64,000 nucleotides of DNA from Enterococcus sp. DIV2402. GTDB taxonomy: Bacteria > Bacillota > Bacilli > Lactobacillales > Enterococcaceae. The position numbers were made by a program, and so were the translations under genes. The stretch lies in NCBI RefSeq assembly GCF_017426705.2, contig NZ_CP147251.1:2888501-2952500 (forward strand), read 5' to 3'. Position 1 is the first letter of the stretch. The number at the start of each line of letters is the position of its first letter. The notes beneath the pieces are model-generated. The model did no database searches, was not told where the DNA came from, and was given only the letters and a program-made list of their open reading frames with translations. Below are positions 18,392 through 27,305 of this stretch, piece by piece.

Positions 18392-19609
18392 ATGGGATTA
18401 ATTAAAGCAGCAACAAGTACAATTGGTGGCGGTCTTGCTGACCAATGGCTAGAGATTATCGAACCAGATGATATGGGTGACACAACAGTAATGACAAAAG
18501 GTGTCAAAGTTAGAAAAGATAGTAAACGTGGATCCAACCGTAAAGGAACCGATGACGTAATTACGGATGGTTCAGTTGTTCATGTATATCCAAATATGAT
18601 GATGCTTTTAGTTGATGGTGGAAAAATTATCGATTATACCGCAGAAGAAGGATATTATACTGTTCAAAATAATTCTGCACCATCCATGTTTAACGGTTCA
18701 TTAAAAGCAGCCATTTCAGAAACATTTGACCGTTTCAAATTTGGTGGTGTGACCCCACAAAAACAACAAGTTTTCTATATTAATTTACAAGAAATTAAAG
18801 GCATTCGTTTTGGTACGTCTTCTCCGCTAAATTATTTTGATAATTTTTACAATGCGGAGTTATTTTTACGAACACATGGAACGTATTCTATTAAAGTAAC
18901 TGATCCAATTTTATTTTACACAAATGCGATTCCGCGCAATAAAACACAAGTCGAAATCGATGATATTAACGAGCAATATCTAGCTGAATTTTTAACAGCC
19001 TTACAAGCAACTATCAACAAAATGTCTGCTGATGGCGAACGTATTTCTTATGTCCCTTCTAAAAGTATGGAACTAAGCAAATATATGAGTGATGTTTTAG
19101 ATGATAGTTGGCGTGATTTACGTGGAATGGAAATTGTCGCTGTAGCAGTGGCAAGCATTTCTTACACAGATGATTCAGTTAAATTAATCAACATGCGTAA
19201 CCAAGGTGCAATGTTAGGTGATGCCAACATTCGTGAAGGATTTGTACAAGGGTCAATTGCTAAAGGAATGGAAGCAGCAGGAAACAATCCTGGAGGCGCA
19301 GCACAAAGCTTTATGGGCATGGGTGTTGGGATGAATGCTGCTGGAGGTTTCTTTAATCAAGCTTCTCAAACGAATCAACAACAAATGCAACAGCAAGCAG
19401 CTAAACAAGAAAACACTTGGACTTGCCCAGATTGCGGTACTGAAAATACTGGAAAATTCTGTAGCAATTGTGGGACTGCAAAACCTGAAGCTAAAGCAGC
19501 AAGTGTTAAAATGAAATGTGCCTCTTGTGACGCAGTCGTTGATTTAACAAATGGCGTACCAAAATTCTGTCCAGAGTGTGGCAAACCATTCCAAGGAGTA
19601 CCAATCTAA
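18392..19609 (+). CDS. SPFH-domain/zinc-ribbon protein (YdjI-like)
   Basis: Protein of 405 residues in the 'virion core protein'/YdjI family. An SPFH (prohibitin-like) domain covers about residues 20-280, followed by a glycine/methionine and glutamine-rich linker (about 290-335) and a C-terminal double zinc ribbon (CPDCGTENTGKFCSNCG, then CASC and CPECG). B. subtilis YdjI is encoded with PspA/YdjF, YdjG and YdjH in an envelope-stress operon. Here the next two genes are YdjG- and YdjH-like, but no pspA homologue is present. AGGAGG precedes the ATG. No signal peptide; peripheral membrane association is likely. Confidence 0.85.
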   Translation: MGLIKAATSTIGGGLADQWLEIIEPDDMGDTTVMTKGVKVRKDSKRGSNRKGTDDVITDGSVVHVYPNMMMLLVDGGKIIDYTAEEGYYTVQNNSAPSMFNGSLKAAISETFDRFKFGGVTPQKQQVFYINLQEIKGIRFGTSSPLNYFDNFYNAELFLRTHGTYSIKVTDPILFYTNAIPRNKTQVEIDDINEQYLAEFLTALQATINKMSADGERISYVPSKSMELSKYMSDVLDDSWRDLRGMEIVAVAVASISYTDDSVKLINMRNQGAMLGDANIREGFVQGSIAKGMEAAGNNPGGAAQSFMGMGVGMNAAGGFFNQASQTNQQQMQQQAAKQENTWTCPDCGTENTGKFCSNCGTAKPEAKAASVKMKCASCDAVVDLTNGVPKFCPECGKPFQGVPI

Positions 19610-19627
19610 ATTTAGGAGGTTGTTGGT

Positions 19628-20716
19628 ATGGAAGTAATTACACATAAATGTCCGAACTGTGATGGTGCCTTAACTTTTGATCCTAGTGATCAAAAGTTTC
19701 ACTGTCCCTATTGTTTAAGCGTATTCACAGAAGCAGAAGTGACGGCTTTTGAAGCTAGTCAAAAAGAAGCTCGTCTTGCAGATACAGATGATGTGACGGC
19801 ACCCATTGAAGAAGAGCAAGAAGCCACCGATGACAGTGCTATGGATTTATTTCTCTGTCCAAGTTGTGGCGCAGAAATTGTAACGGATTCGACGACTGCT
19901 GCAACCTATTGTTATTTCTGCCACAATCCAGTCGTTCTTTCGGGGCGTTTGAGCGGAAAACTTTTACCAAATAAAGTCTTACCCTTTGCAGTAGAAAAAG
20001 AAGTTGCAACAGAAAATTTCTTAAAATGGGCACAGAAAAAATGGTTTGTTCCACGAGATTTTTTCAACAAAGATCAAGTAGAAAAATTAACAGGGGTTTA
20101 TTTCCCTTATTGGGCGGTTGATGCAGAAGCAGACGGTGAACTTTCAGGAACGGCCACTTCCATACGAGTATGGCGAGTGGGCGATTTAGAATATACCGAA
20201 ACTAAACAATATGATGTCTTGCGCAAAGGAAAATTATCTTTTAAAGAGTTAATTAAAAACGCCTTATCTAAAAATACGCAACAAAAAATGGTTGAAGGTG
20301 TTCAACCGTTTCAATTAGAAAAAGCCGTAGAGTTTAAAAATCAATATCTCGCAGGGTTTCAAGCAGAAAAACGAGATATTGAATACCCTGATATTGAAAA
20401 TTCGGTACGGAATGAATTGGCAAATTATGGTGAAAACTTGTTGAGCAATTCCGTCAGTGGTTACACCAGCTTTAGACGAACCCATCAAAATTTTCAATTA
20501 ACAAAAGAAGACAATCAGTATGTTTTACTTCCTGTTTGGTTAGTCACTTATCGTAGCAATGATCGCTCAAAAAAAGTTTTCTATTATGCGATGAATGGCC
20601 AAACTGGAAAAGTCAGTGGTGTCTTGCCAATTAGTTATAAAAAATTAGGTTTCACTACCGTGGGAATTTTTGCAGTGTTAGCTTCACTCTTTATGATTGC
20701 GGGGTATCTGATATGA
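19628..20716 (+). CDS. Zinc-ribbon membrane protein (YdjG-like)
   Basis: The 362-residue protein starts with two TFIIB/rubredoxin-type zinc ribbons (CPNC...CPYC at about 9-30, CPSC...CYFC at about 77-97), followed by a soluble domain of about 230 residues and one transmembrane helix at the very C-terminus (TTVGIFAVLASLFMIAGYLI). This tail-anchored arrangement matches B. subtilis YdjG, which with YdjH recruits PspA to the membrane. GGAGG precedes the ATG; the 3' end overlaps the next gene (ATGA). Confidence 0.82.
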   Translation: MEVITHKCPNCDGALTFDPSDQKFHCPYCLSVFTEAEVTAFEASQKEARLADTDDVTAPIEEEQEATDDSAMDLFLCPSCGAEIVTDSTTAATYCYFCHNPVVLSGRLSGKLLPNKVLPFAVEKEVATENFLKWAQKKWFVPRDFFNKDQVEKLTGVYFPYWAVDAEADGELSGTATSIRVWRVGDLEYTETKQYDVLRKGKLSFKELIKNALSKNTQQKMVEGVQPFQLEKAVEFKNQYLAGFQAEKRDIEYPDIENSVRNELANYGENLLSNSVSGYTSFRRTHQNFQLTKEDNQYVLLPVWLVTYRSNDRSKKVFYYAMNGQTGKVSGVLPISYKKLGFTTVGIFAVLASLFMIAGYLI

Positions 20717-21519
20717 AAAAATTCTTTTATCTCTTCACCCTATTTTTAGGTCTGTTTGTCTTTGTTGCTCCAAGTTATGCTGCAGAAGCAGTGAACGATG
20801 AAGCGGGATTATTTACTGAGCAAGAAATTCAAGAATTAAATCAATTAGCAGAAGAACTCAACGATAAAATTAAAGGTGAAGTTTTCATTCTTACCACTAA
20901 TCGTAGCTATAGCGATCCAGAAGAATTCACCGATTTGTACCTAAGTAGCCAAATTGGAAATGATAATAATGGAATGGCCTTAATGGTCAATATGACTTAT
21001 CGTGATTATCATATCTCTACTTCGGGAAACATGATTGATTATCTTACCGATCGACGAATTGAAAATATGAAAGAATCTATCCAAGAGTCTCTTTCAGCAG
21101 GAGATTACTTTACTGCCGCAAAAAATTATTTATCCGAAGCCAGTCAATATGTTTCTGATGGCGTACCTAGAGGCCATTATCGAATAGATCGTGAAACTGG
21201 TAAGATTACGTACTATAAAACCATAACCTTTTGGGAAGCTTTTTTTGCCTTACTTGCAGCAGCCATTCTTAGCACTGTATTCTTCTTTGTCATTAAGTCG
21301 AGATATCAATTAAAAATGGGTGGTTACCGCTATCCATACAATGAAAAATCTTCTTTAAAACTTAGTCAAAAAGAAGACCGTTTAACCAATTCTTTTGTCA
21401 CTACCAGACGTATTCCTCGCAATACTTCAAGTGGTGGTGGCTCTGGTGGTGGCGGCGGTGGCAGCACGACTCATTCAACTGGTGGTGGTTCATTCGGTGG
21501 TGGCGGAGGAAAATTCTAA
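20713..21519 (+). CDS. TPM-domain membrane protein (YdjH-like)
   Basis: 268 residues: signal peptide (about 1-24, cleavage after SYA), extracellular TPM domain (about 25-150, NDEAGLFTEQEIQELNQLAE is the diagnostic start), one membrane helix (about 176-196) and a short cytoplasmic tail ending in glycine-rich SGGGSGGGGGG and SFGGGGGKF. The same layout occurs in B. subtilis YdjH. Its start overlaps the YdjG-like stop, so the two are probably translationally coupled partners. Confidence 0.84.
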   Translation: MKKFFYLFTLFLGLFVFVAPSYAAEAVNDEAGLFTEQEIQELNQLAEELNDKIKGEVFILTTNRSYSDPEEFTDLYLSSQIGNDNNGMALMVNMTYRDYHISTSGNMIDYLTDRRIENMKESIQESLSAGDYFTAAKNYLSEASQYVSDGVPRGHYRIDRETGKITYYKTITFWEAFFALLAAAILSTVFFFVIKSRYQLKMGGYRYPYNEKSSLKLSQKEDRLTNSFVTTRRIPRNTSSGGGSGGGGGGSTTHSTGGGSFGGGGGKF

Positions 21520-21562
21520 GAGAAGTCACATAGCCTTTCAAATATAATCCGAATTATCCATT

Positions 21563-21595
21563 AGCAATGCTAATTTTATAATAATTAGCATTGCT
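21563..21595. repeat. 12-bp inverted repeat after the SPFH operon
   Basis: AGCAATGCTAAT and ATTAGCATTGCT are perfect complements around a 9-base loop. There is no T-run directly after it on either strand, so it may stabilise the 3' end or be a protein site rather than a classical terminator. Confidence 0.6.
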
Positions 21596-21660
21596 ATATT
21601 AGTGATAGTTCGGTTATTTTTATTGATTATGATTGGCTTTTTTTGTAAATTTTCAGAATA

Positions 21661-21689
21661 ATGACAATACTTAGAATTAGTGATATACT
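21661..21689 (+). promoter_or_regulatory. ilvE promoter
   Basis: ATGACA (21661-21666), 17-base spacer, TATACT (21684-21689) preceded by TGA (extended -10), 24 bases before the ilvE ATG. Confidence 0.65.
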
Positions 21690-21713
21690 ATCAAAAAATA
21701 AAGGAGTGGTCTT

Positions 21714-22727
21714 ATGACAATTGATTGGAATAATTTAGGATTTGATTATATAAAAACACCTTGGCGCTTCATTGCTACTTGGCAAGATGGCACTTGGAAT
21801 GAAGGCGAACTAACAGAAGATAATATCTTACATATTAGCGAATCTTCTCCAGCCTTGCATTATGGTCAACAATGTTTTGAAGGCTTAAAAGCATATGGTC
21901 GTAAAGATGGCGGCGTTAATTTGTTTCGCCCGGATGAAAATAGCAAACGTCTAAATCGTAGTGCGACACGTTTACGTATGCCACAAGTTCCAGAAGAATT
22001 ATTTTTACAAGCAGTAAAAAAAGTTGTAAAAGCTAACCGCGAATTTGTTCCACCATATGGAACAGGAGCTTCATTATATATTCGTCCCTTACTAATTGGA
22101 GTTGGAGATATTATTGGTGTAAGACCTGCGGATAAATTTATTTTCACTGTTTTTTGTATGCCAGTTGGTCCATACTTTAAGGGTGGTTTAGCGCCCACAA
22201 ACTTTATCGTTTCAGATTACGATCGTGCTGCGCCAAATGGTACTGGTGCAGCTAAAGTTGGTGGCAATTACGCTGCAAGTCTCCTTCCTGGTGAGGAAGC
22301 CCGTGAAAAGAATTTTTCAGATTGTATCTATTTAGATCCAGAGACACATACTAAAATTGAAGAAGTTGGTTCAGCAAACTTCTTCGGTATTACAAAAAAC
22401 AATGAATTTATTACGCCAAAATCCCCTTCCATTCTGCCAAGTATTACTAAATATTCACTTTTATATTTAGCAGAACATACGTTAGGTTTGAAAGCTATTG
22501 AAGGTGATGTGCGTTTAGATGAATTAGATAAATTTGTCGAAGCAGGCGCGTGCGGAACCGCAGCTGTTATTTCACCAATTGGTGGCATTCAAACCCATGA
22601 TGAGTTCCACATTTTTTATAGTGAAACCGAAGTAGGACCTGTGACGAAAAAATTATATGAAGAATTAGTAGGCATTCAATATGGTGATCGTCCAGCTCCA
22701 GAAGGTTGGATTTTTGAAGTAGAATAA
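21714..22727 (+). CDS. ilvE: Branched-chain amino acid aminotransferase
   Basis: PLP enzyme of fold type IV, 337 residues, interconverting leucine, isoleucine and valine with their 2-oxo acids. The PLP lysine is K181 in GAAKVGGNYAAS; EVGSANFFGI and the GTAAVISPIG phosphate loop are also conserved. Own promoter and terminator. The biosynthetic genes ilvBNC are absent here; ilvD lies 9 kb away, so a catabolic or recycling role is as likely as synthesis. Confidence 0.95.
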   Translation: MTIDWNNLGFDYIKTPWRFIATWQDGTWNEGELTEDNILHISESSPALHYGQQCFEGLKAYGRKDGGVNLFRPDENSKRLNRSATRLRMPQVPEELFLQAVKKVVKANREFVPPYGTGASLYIRPLLIGVGDIIGVRPADKFIFTVFCMPVGPYFKGGLAPTNFIVSDYDRAAPNGTGAAKVGGNYAASLLPGEEAREKNFSDCIYLDPETHTKIEEVGSANFFGITKNNEFITPKSPSILPSITKYSLLYLAEHTLGLKAIEGDVRLDELDKFVEAGACGTAAVISPIGGIQTHDEFHIFYSETEVGPVTKKLYEELVGIQYGDRPAPEGWIFEVE

Positions 22728-22732
22728 TCATT

Positions 22733-22762
22733 AGGACACTGTTATTTCAGTGTCCTTTTTTT
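22733..22762 (+). terminator. ilvE terminator
   Basis: GGACACTG pairs with CAGTGTCC around a 6-base loop (stem 22734-22755), followed by a T-run. Confidence 0.92.
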
Positions 22763-22791
22763 GCTTACTACCAACAACTCTTGTTATACTA

Positions 22792-22800
22792 GGTTGTATT
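22792..22800 (+). promoter_or_regulatory. Extended -10 of the beta-glucoside operon
   Basis: TGTTATACT, 26 bases before the GH1 gene start; no clear -35 and no convincing cre or antiterminator site. Confidence 0.45.
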
Positions 22801-22826
22801 TAATTTATTTTGAAAGGATGAACGTT

Positions 22827-24218
22827 ATGTCACATACATTTCCCAAGGATTTTTTATGGGGTGCGTCTATTAGTGCGCATCAAACAGAAGGTGCCTATCT
22901 TGAAGATGGCAAAGGTTTAAGCGTCCAAGATACCCGACCACGCGACAATCACGAAATTGCAGATTTTACTGTTGCTTCAGATCATTATCACCATTATAAA
23001 GAAGATATTCGTTTATTAGCTGAACTAGGTTTAGACGTCTTTCGTTTTTCGATTGCTTGGACGAGAATTTTTCCAAATGGACGTGGTGAAATAAATCAAG
23101 CCGGAATCGACCATTACAACGATGTAATTAACGAATGTCTAAAATACAACATCCAGCCTTTTATTACGTTGAATCATTTTGACTTACCACAAGCATTAGA
23201 AGATGAAGGTGGTTGGGCTGTTCGCAGTACTGTCGAAGCTTTTGCAACGTACGCTCAAACTCTTTTTGAAGCATATGGCGACCGCGTGAAAAATTGGCTA
23301 ACGATTAATGAACCGAACATCATGTTGTTGGTGGACCAAAAAATTCTTGGAAAAGAAATTCCTTTACAAGAAAAATATCAACAATTTCATCATTTAATGA
23401 TGGCCGAAAAATATGCATTCAAACTTTGCCATGAATTAGTTCCTGAAGGTAAAATTGGACCTGTTCCTAATATTTCATTGGTTTACCCTGCCACAAGCAA
23501 ACCCACAGATAATCAAGCGGCACTTTATTTCAATAGTGTTCGTAATTGGGCTTACCTTGATTTCTCTTGTTTTGGTCGTTACAATGCTGTCTTTAAAGAT
23601 TATTTGAACCAAAAAGGAGTAACAATTAGTTTTGCTAAAGAGGATGAAGAAATGATGCAGACGCATTTTCCTGATTTCGTGGCAATGAACTTTTATACTA
23701 CGGTTACTGTAGAAAAACCTGTCAAAAAAGAGGGCATGTCTGATGGCATTAGCGATCAACAAAGTGAAGATATTATGGAATGGGGCTTTTATAAAGGTTA
23801 CACTAATCCGTTTTTACAAAAAAATGAATTCAATTGGACGATTGATCCAGACGGCTTGAAGACAACGTTACAAACCTTATATGACCGCTATCATTTACCA
23901 ATCATCATTACTGAAAATGGCCTAGGTGCTCGTGATGAATTAACCGCCGATGGAAAAATTCACGATAGCTATCGTATCAATTATTTAGAGCAACATATCG
24001 GACAATGTCTCCAAGCAATCGAAGCTGGTGTTGATTTATTTGGTTATAGTCCGTGGTCAGCAGTTGATTTAGTAAGCGTGCATGAAGGAATCAGTAAACG
24101 CTATGGCTTTATTTATGTGGATCGTACCGAAGATGATGAAAAGCAATTAGCTCGTTATAAGAAAGACAGTTTTTATTGGTATCAACAATTAATTCAAACA
24201 AAGCAAATCCCCTCATAG
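22827..24218 (+). CDS. 6-phospho-beta-glucosidase (GH1)
   Basis: GH1 enzyme of 463 residues that hydrolyses phosphorylated beta-glucosides imported by a PTS. Acid/base glutamate in TINEPN, nucleophile in IITENG, and the phosphate-binding signature SVHEGISKRYGF near the C-terminus, where S, K (+7) and Y (+9) contact the 6-phosphate in the LacG/BglA type. The start at 22827 follows AAAGG by 9 bases. Cotranscribed with the PTS permease 15 bases downstream, which supports a cellobiose-like or aryl-beta-glucoside substrate. Confidence 0.92.
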   Translation: MSHTFPKDFLWGASISAHQTEGAYLEDGKGLSVQDTRPRDNHEIADFTVASDHYHHYKEDIRLLAELGLDVFRFSIAWTRIFPNGRGEINQAGIDHYNDVINECLKYNIQPFITLNHFDLPQALEDEGGWAVRSTVEAFATYAQTLFEAYGDRVKNWLTINEPNIMLLVDQKILGKEIPLQEKYQQFHHLMMAEKYAFKLCHELVPEGKIGPVPNISLVYPATSKPTDNQAALYFNSVRNWAYLDFSCFGRYNAVFKDYLNQKGVTISFAKEDEEMMQTHFPDFVAMNFYTTVTVEKPVKKEGMSDGISDQQSEDIMEWGFYKGYTNPFLQKNEFNWTIDPDGLKTTLQTLYDRYHLPIIITENGLGARDELTADGKIHDSYRINYLEQHIGQCLQAIEAGVDLFGYSPWSAVDLVSVHEGISKRYGFIYVDRTEDDEKQLARYKKDSFYWYQQLIQTKQIPS

Positions 24219-24233
24219 AAAGGAGTATTTCTA

Positions 24234-25565
24234 ATGAATCGTGTTTTTCAGTTTTTAGAAACTAAATTAATGCCACCACTGAATAAATTAGCCAATTTAA
24301 GATTTATTCGTGCTATTATGCAAGCCGGGATTATTACCGTCCCTTTTACCATTGTAGGATCAATCTTTTTAATCATTAACAATTTACCGCAAATTATTCC
24401 TCCATTGGCGCCATTTTTTGAACAGACGCTTTTAAAATTCTCACCTTTATATAGTGTGATTACCACGATGTCGATTGGTTCGTTAGCCATCTTTTATGCT
24501 TTAGCCACAGCCTATTATTTAACTGAAAGCTATCGTCAAGAAGACAAGGAACTGAGCAGTTTTGTTGGGGCTATTTTAGGGTTATTTGCCTTCTTATTAA
24601 CAATCATTCAAGTAGATATTACCAGCGATGGAGCGCAACTCATCCAACAAACGTCAGAGACTGCCATTATTTATAATGGGGTAGCTATGGGCGCTTGGAT
24701 TACTCGCTTTGGTGGTATCGGAATTTTTATTGGTATTTTAACAGCCATTTTAGCCACGCAAATCTATCGGTTCTGCCTTCGTAAAAAACTAACTATTCGA
24801 ATGCCAGAAGGGGTTCCTGATGGGGTTAGTAAAGCTTTTGCTTCATTGATTCCAGCGATTTTCATCGCTTTTACGATGCTAATAATTAATGGTATTTTAG
24901 CTACTTTCCACACAGATCTGCATGGTTTATTATCTAAACCATTTGAATTTGTAAAAGAACTAACGGGTTCATGGCTAGGGATTGTAGTAATTATGCTTTT
25001 AATCCACTTACTGTGGGCAGTCGGTGTACATGGTACAGCGATTATTAAAAACAGTTTTATTAATCCAATTTTATTAGTCTCATTAACAGAAAATATTAAT
25101 GGCGGTAACAATATTTTTGCTGGTGACTTTACCAATATGTATATTTTCTTAGGTGGGGCTGGAAGTACATTAGGTTTAGTTTTACTGATGATGTTTGTCG
25201 CAAAATCAGATCAATTGAAGATTTTAGGTCGAGCAGCGATTTTACCAGGATTATTTAATATTAATGAACCGGTGATTTTTGGGGCACCGATTGTTTACAA
25301 CCCCTACTTGATTATTCCATTTGTAGTGACACCAATTGTGAATGTCTCCGTTGCCTATTTTGCCACAGCTTTTGGTTTCGTTAATAAAATCATCTCTGGG
25401 ATTCCTTGGATTTCACCGATTGGGATTGGCGCTTTTCTAGGAACTGGTGGTGATTATCGTGCAGTTTTAATTGCGTTTATTAATCTCGCTATTTCGATTA
25501 TTATTTATTATCCATTTTTCAAAATGTATGACGGTAAATTATATGCAGAACAACAAAAAAACTAG
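24234..25565 (+). CDS. celB: PTS EIIC component, cellobiose/lactose family
   Basis: Membrane channel component of a phosphotransferase system, 443 residues with about ten hydrophobic helices. The family-specific loops HLLWAVGVHGTAI and NINEPVIFGAPIVYNP (substrate-binding glutamate) identify the EIIC lactose/cellobiose family. There is no EIIA or EIIB domain in it and none in the window, so it must borrow these from another locus. Its stop codon lies in the stem of a bidirectional terminator. Confidence 0.92.
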   Translation: MNRVFQFLETKLMPPLNKLANLRFIRAIMQAGIITVPFTIVGSIFLIINNLPQIIPPLAPFFEQTLLKFSPLYSVITTMSIGSLAIFYALATAYYLTESYRQEDKELSSFVGAILGLFAFLLTIIQVDITSDGAQLIQQTSETAIIYNGVAMGAWITRFGGIGIFIGILTAILATQIYRFCLRKKLTIRMPEGVPDGVSKAFASLIPAIFIAFTMLIINGILATFHTDLHGLLSKPFEFVKELTGSWLGIVVIMLLIHLLWAVGVHGTAIIKNSFINPILLVSLTENINGGNNIFAGDFTNMYIFLGGAGSTLGLVLLMMFVAKSDQLKILGRAAILPGLFNINEPVIFGAPIVYNPYLIIPFVVTPIVNVSVAYFATAFGFVNKIISGIPWISPIGIGAFLGTGGDYRAVLIAFINLAISIIIYYPFFKMYDGKLYAEQQKN

Positions 25566-25586
25566 TGATGACCACTAGTTTTTTTG
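25553..25586. terminator. Bidirectional terminator between celB and the NmrA-like gene
   Basis: ACTAGTG (25561-25567) pairs with CACTAGT (25573-25579); an A-run precedes and a T-run follows. Both convergent stop codons (TAG) lie within the stem. Confidence 0.9.
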
Positions 25587-26207
25587 ATAGACTGAAATAC
25601 GTTCTTGATTGTGTGTGCCTGTTTCAATTTCATCGACCACAGCAATTGCATAATCCGCATAACTGATATAACTTGCTCCTTCGGCATTTGCTGTAAATTC
25701 TTCTCCCGCTAATGCGTATTCGCCAGTTCGACTTCCTTCTGCTTGGAAATCAGCTGCTGGACTAATATAAACCCACTGTACATCGTCTCTTTTTCTCAAT
25801 TCATCCAAAGCAATCGACATTTGTTCAGCTAATGGGAAAAACATTTCTGGAAAATCCGACGTATCTTTTAATTGAATCTTATGAGCAGCATCCATATACA
25901 GGCTACCTGCGCCCCCTACCACTATTAAACGGGTTTTCGTATGGCTTAAAACATCGGCTAAATGGATTAATGATGTTGTATGTTCGTTTAATTTTTCTGG
26001 ATTCCAAACACCAAAAGCATCCACAACTGCATCAAATCCTTGTAAGTCCTCAGCTGTTAGTTCATAAAGATCTTTTTTCAATTCATGTTGTGCCTTTGTT
26101 TGATTGTCATGACGAACAACGGCAGTTACTTCAAATCCTCGATTAACTGCTTCTGTCACTACTTGGCTTCCTGTTTTTCCATTTGCTGCAATAACGGCAA
26201 TTTTCAT
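25575..26207 (-). CDS. NAD(P)-binding atypical SDR (NmrA/YwnB-like)
   Basis: Rossmann protein of 210 residues with the dinucleotide-binding AANGKTGSQ near the N-terminus, ARVVR-like second-strand region (TAVVRH) and VVGGAGSLY. It lacks the Y-x3-K pair of classical SDRs and belongs with flavin-reductase/NmrA-like proteins. TGGAGG precedes the ATG. Divergent from an HxlR regulator with an operator between, so it is probably induced by a reactive electrophile or oxidant; that is inference from similar pairs. Confidence 0.85.
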   Translation of the reverse strand: MKIAVIAANGKTGSQVVTEAVNRGFEVTAVVRHDNQTKAQHELKKDLYELTAEDLQGFDAVVDAFGVWNPEKLNEHTTSLIHLADVLSHTKTRLIVVGGAGSLYMDAAHKIQLKDTSDFPEMFFPLAEQMSIALDELRKRDDVQWVYISPAADFQAEGSRTGEYALAGEEFTANAEGASYISYADYAIAVVDEIETGTHNQERISVYQKN

Positions 26208-26292
26208 CTACTATTCCTCCAATAAAATTGTATTTTTTATTTCCTAACGTTATAATAACTCTAATAGTTACTAAAAGAAAGTAAGCACTTTG

Positions 26293-26309
26293 AAGTAACC
26301 TAGTTACTT
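26293..26309. promoter_or_regulatory. Inverted-repeat operator for the HxlR regulator
   Basis: AAGTAAC, 3 bases, GTTACTT: a perfect 7-bp dyad. Further AGTTACT and AAGTAAG half-like sites lie about 30 bp to the left. Location between the divergent genes fits HxlR autoregulation and repression of the NmrA-like gene. Confidence 0.65.
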
Positions 26310-26343
26310 TTCAGAAACTATTTTGAAAGGACGCTAAAAAATT

Positions 26344-26670
26344 ATGGAAAAAAATTTACCTGACTGCCCTGTAGAAACCACGCTCCTACTTATAAGTAAC
26401 CGTTGGAAAGTGTTAATTTTACGAGATTTAATGGATGGAAAAAAACGATTTGGTGAATTAAAAAAATCAGTAGACGGTATCTCACAAAAAGTACTAACAA
26501 CCAATTTACGTTCAATGGAAGAACAAGGCTTAGTTTCCAGACAAGTATTTGCAGAAGTTCCTCCCCGTGTTGAATATGAACTTACACAAACGGGTTATAG
26601 TTTGCAGTCAGTTTTAGATAGCTTGTCTGACTGGGGCAGTAATTATCAAAGACAGTGCCAAAAAAATTAA
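26344..26670 (+). CDS. HxlR-family transcriptional regulator
   Basis: Winged-helix regulator of 108 residues. The family opening CPVETTLLLISNRWKVLILR holds the N-terminal cysteine (C8) that serves as redox or electrophile sensor in relatives such as HypR, QorR and YodB. The wing and recognition helix (RFGELKKSVDGISQKVLTTNL) are intact. Divergently transcribed from the NmrA-like gene with a dyad operator in between. Its stop lies in the loop of a terminator. Confidence 0.9.
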   Translation: MEKNLPDCPVETTLLLISNRWKVLILRDLMDGKKRFGELKKSVDGISQKVLTTNLRSMEEQGLVSRQVFAEVPPRVEYELTQTGYSLQSVLDSLSDWGSNYQRQCQKN

Positions 26671-26687
26671 GGCCCTGTCTATTTTTT
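26650..26687 (+). terminator. hxlR-type gene terminator
   Basis: AGACAG (26650-26655) pairs with CTGTCT (26675-26680), extended by GCC/GGC beyond one mismatch, then ATTTTTT. The hxlR TAA is in the loop and the response-regulator stop overlaps the stem. Confidence 0.75.
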
Positions 26688-27305
26688 ATACTCTCGATAA
26701 TAAAAAATCGCTAGTTGCGTACGGTCTCTAACAGCCACTTTATCGAGGAGTTGGCTGATATAGTTTCTGACTGTGCCTTCACTTAAAAAAAGCATTTGCG
26801 CAATTTCTTTATTATTTCTACCATTAGCAATTTGTATTAAAATATCTTCTTCTCTGTCTGTTAATTCAATAGATGACTTTCTTTCAGACGTTTCTTTTAA
26901 AATTGCGGATAATTTTCCGACCACTTCCGTACCAAAAACAGATTGTCCACTCATGACTGCTTGAATTGCAGGTACAATTGTTGCTAAATTTTGCTTAATG
27001 AGGTACCCTTTGACACCTATCTGAAGTGCTTCACTGATATATTCTTCATCAGAAAAAGTCGTTAACAACAAAATTTTGGCTTGCGGGTCAGCGTTTAAAA
27101 TTAATTTAGCCGCATCAATTCCTGTTTTTTCTCCCATACGAATATCCATTAATACAACATCTGGCTGTATTTCTTGATAGAAACAAACAGCTTCTTCAGC
27201 AGAATGTCCCGTTTTAGGCACCTCAATCTCTTGAGTACTTTCCAGAATGGTTTTGAGCGATTCGGTCACTAAACGGTCATCATCAATCACCACCACACGA
27301 ATCAT
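26679..27305 (-). CDS. NarL/LuxR-type response regulator (LnrK-like)
   Basis: 208 residues: receiver domain with acidic pair D8-D9-D10, phosphoacceptor D54 in LMDIRM, and a C-terminal LuxR helix-turn-helix (LTDREEDILIQIANGRNNKE through EGTVRNYISQLLDKV). Overlaps its kinase gene by 4 bases. Probably activates the divergent ABC exporter operon. Similar to the B. subtilis LnrK (YfiK) arrangement, where the system responds to linearmycin-like polyenes; ligand here unknown. Confidence 0.9.
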   Translation of the reverse strand: MIRVVVIDDDRLVTESLKTILESTQEIEVPKTGHSAEEAVCFYQEIQPDVVLMDIRMGEKTGIDAAKLILNADPQAKILLLTTFSDEEYISEALQIGVKGYLIKQNLATIVPAIQAVMSGQSVFGTEVVGKLSAILKETSERKSSIELTDREEDILIQIANGRNNKEIAQMLFLSEGTVRNYISQLLDKVAVRDRTQLAIFYYREYKK

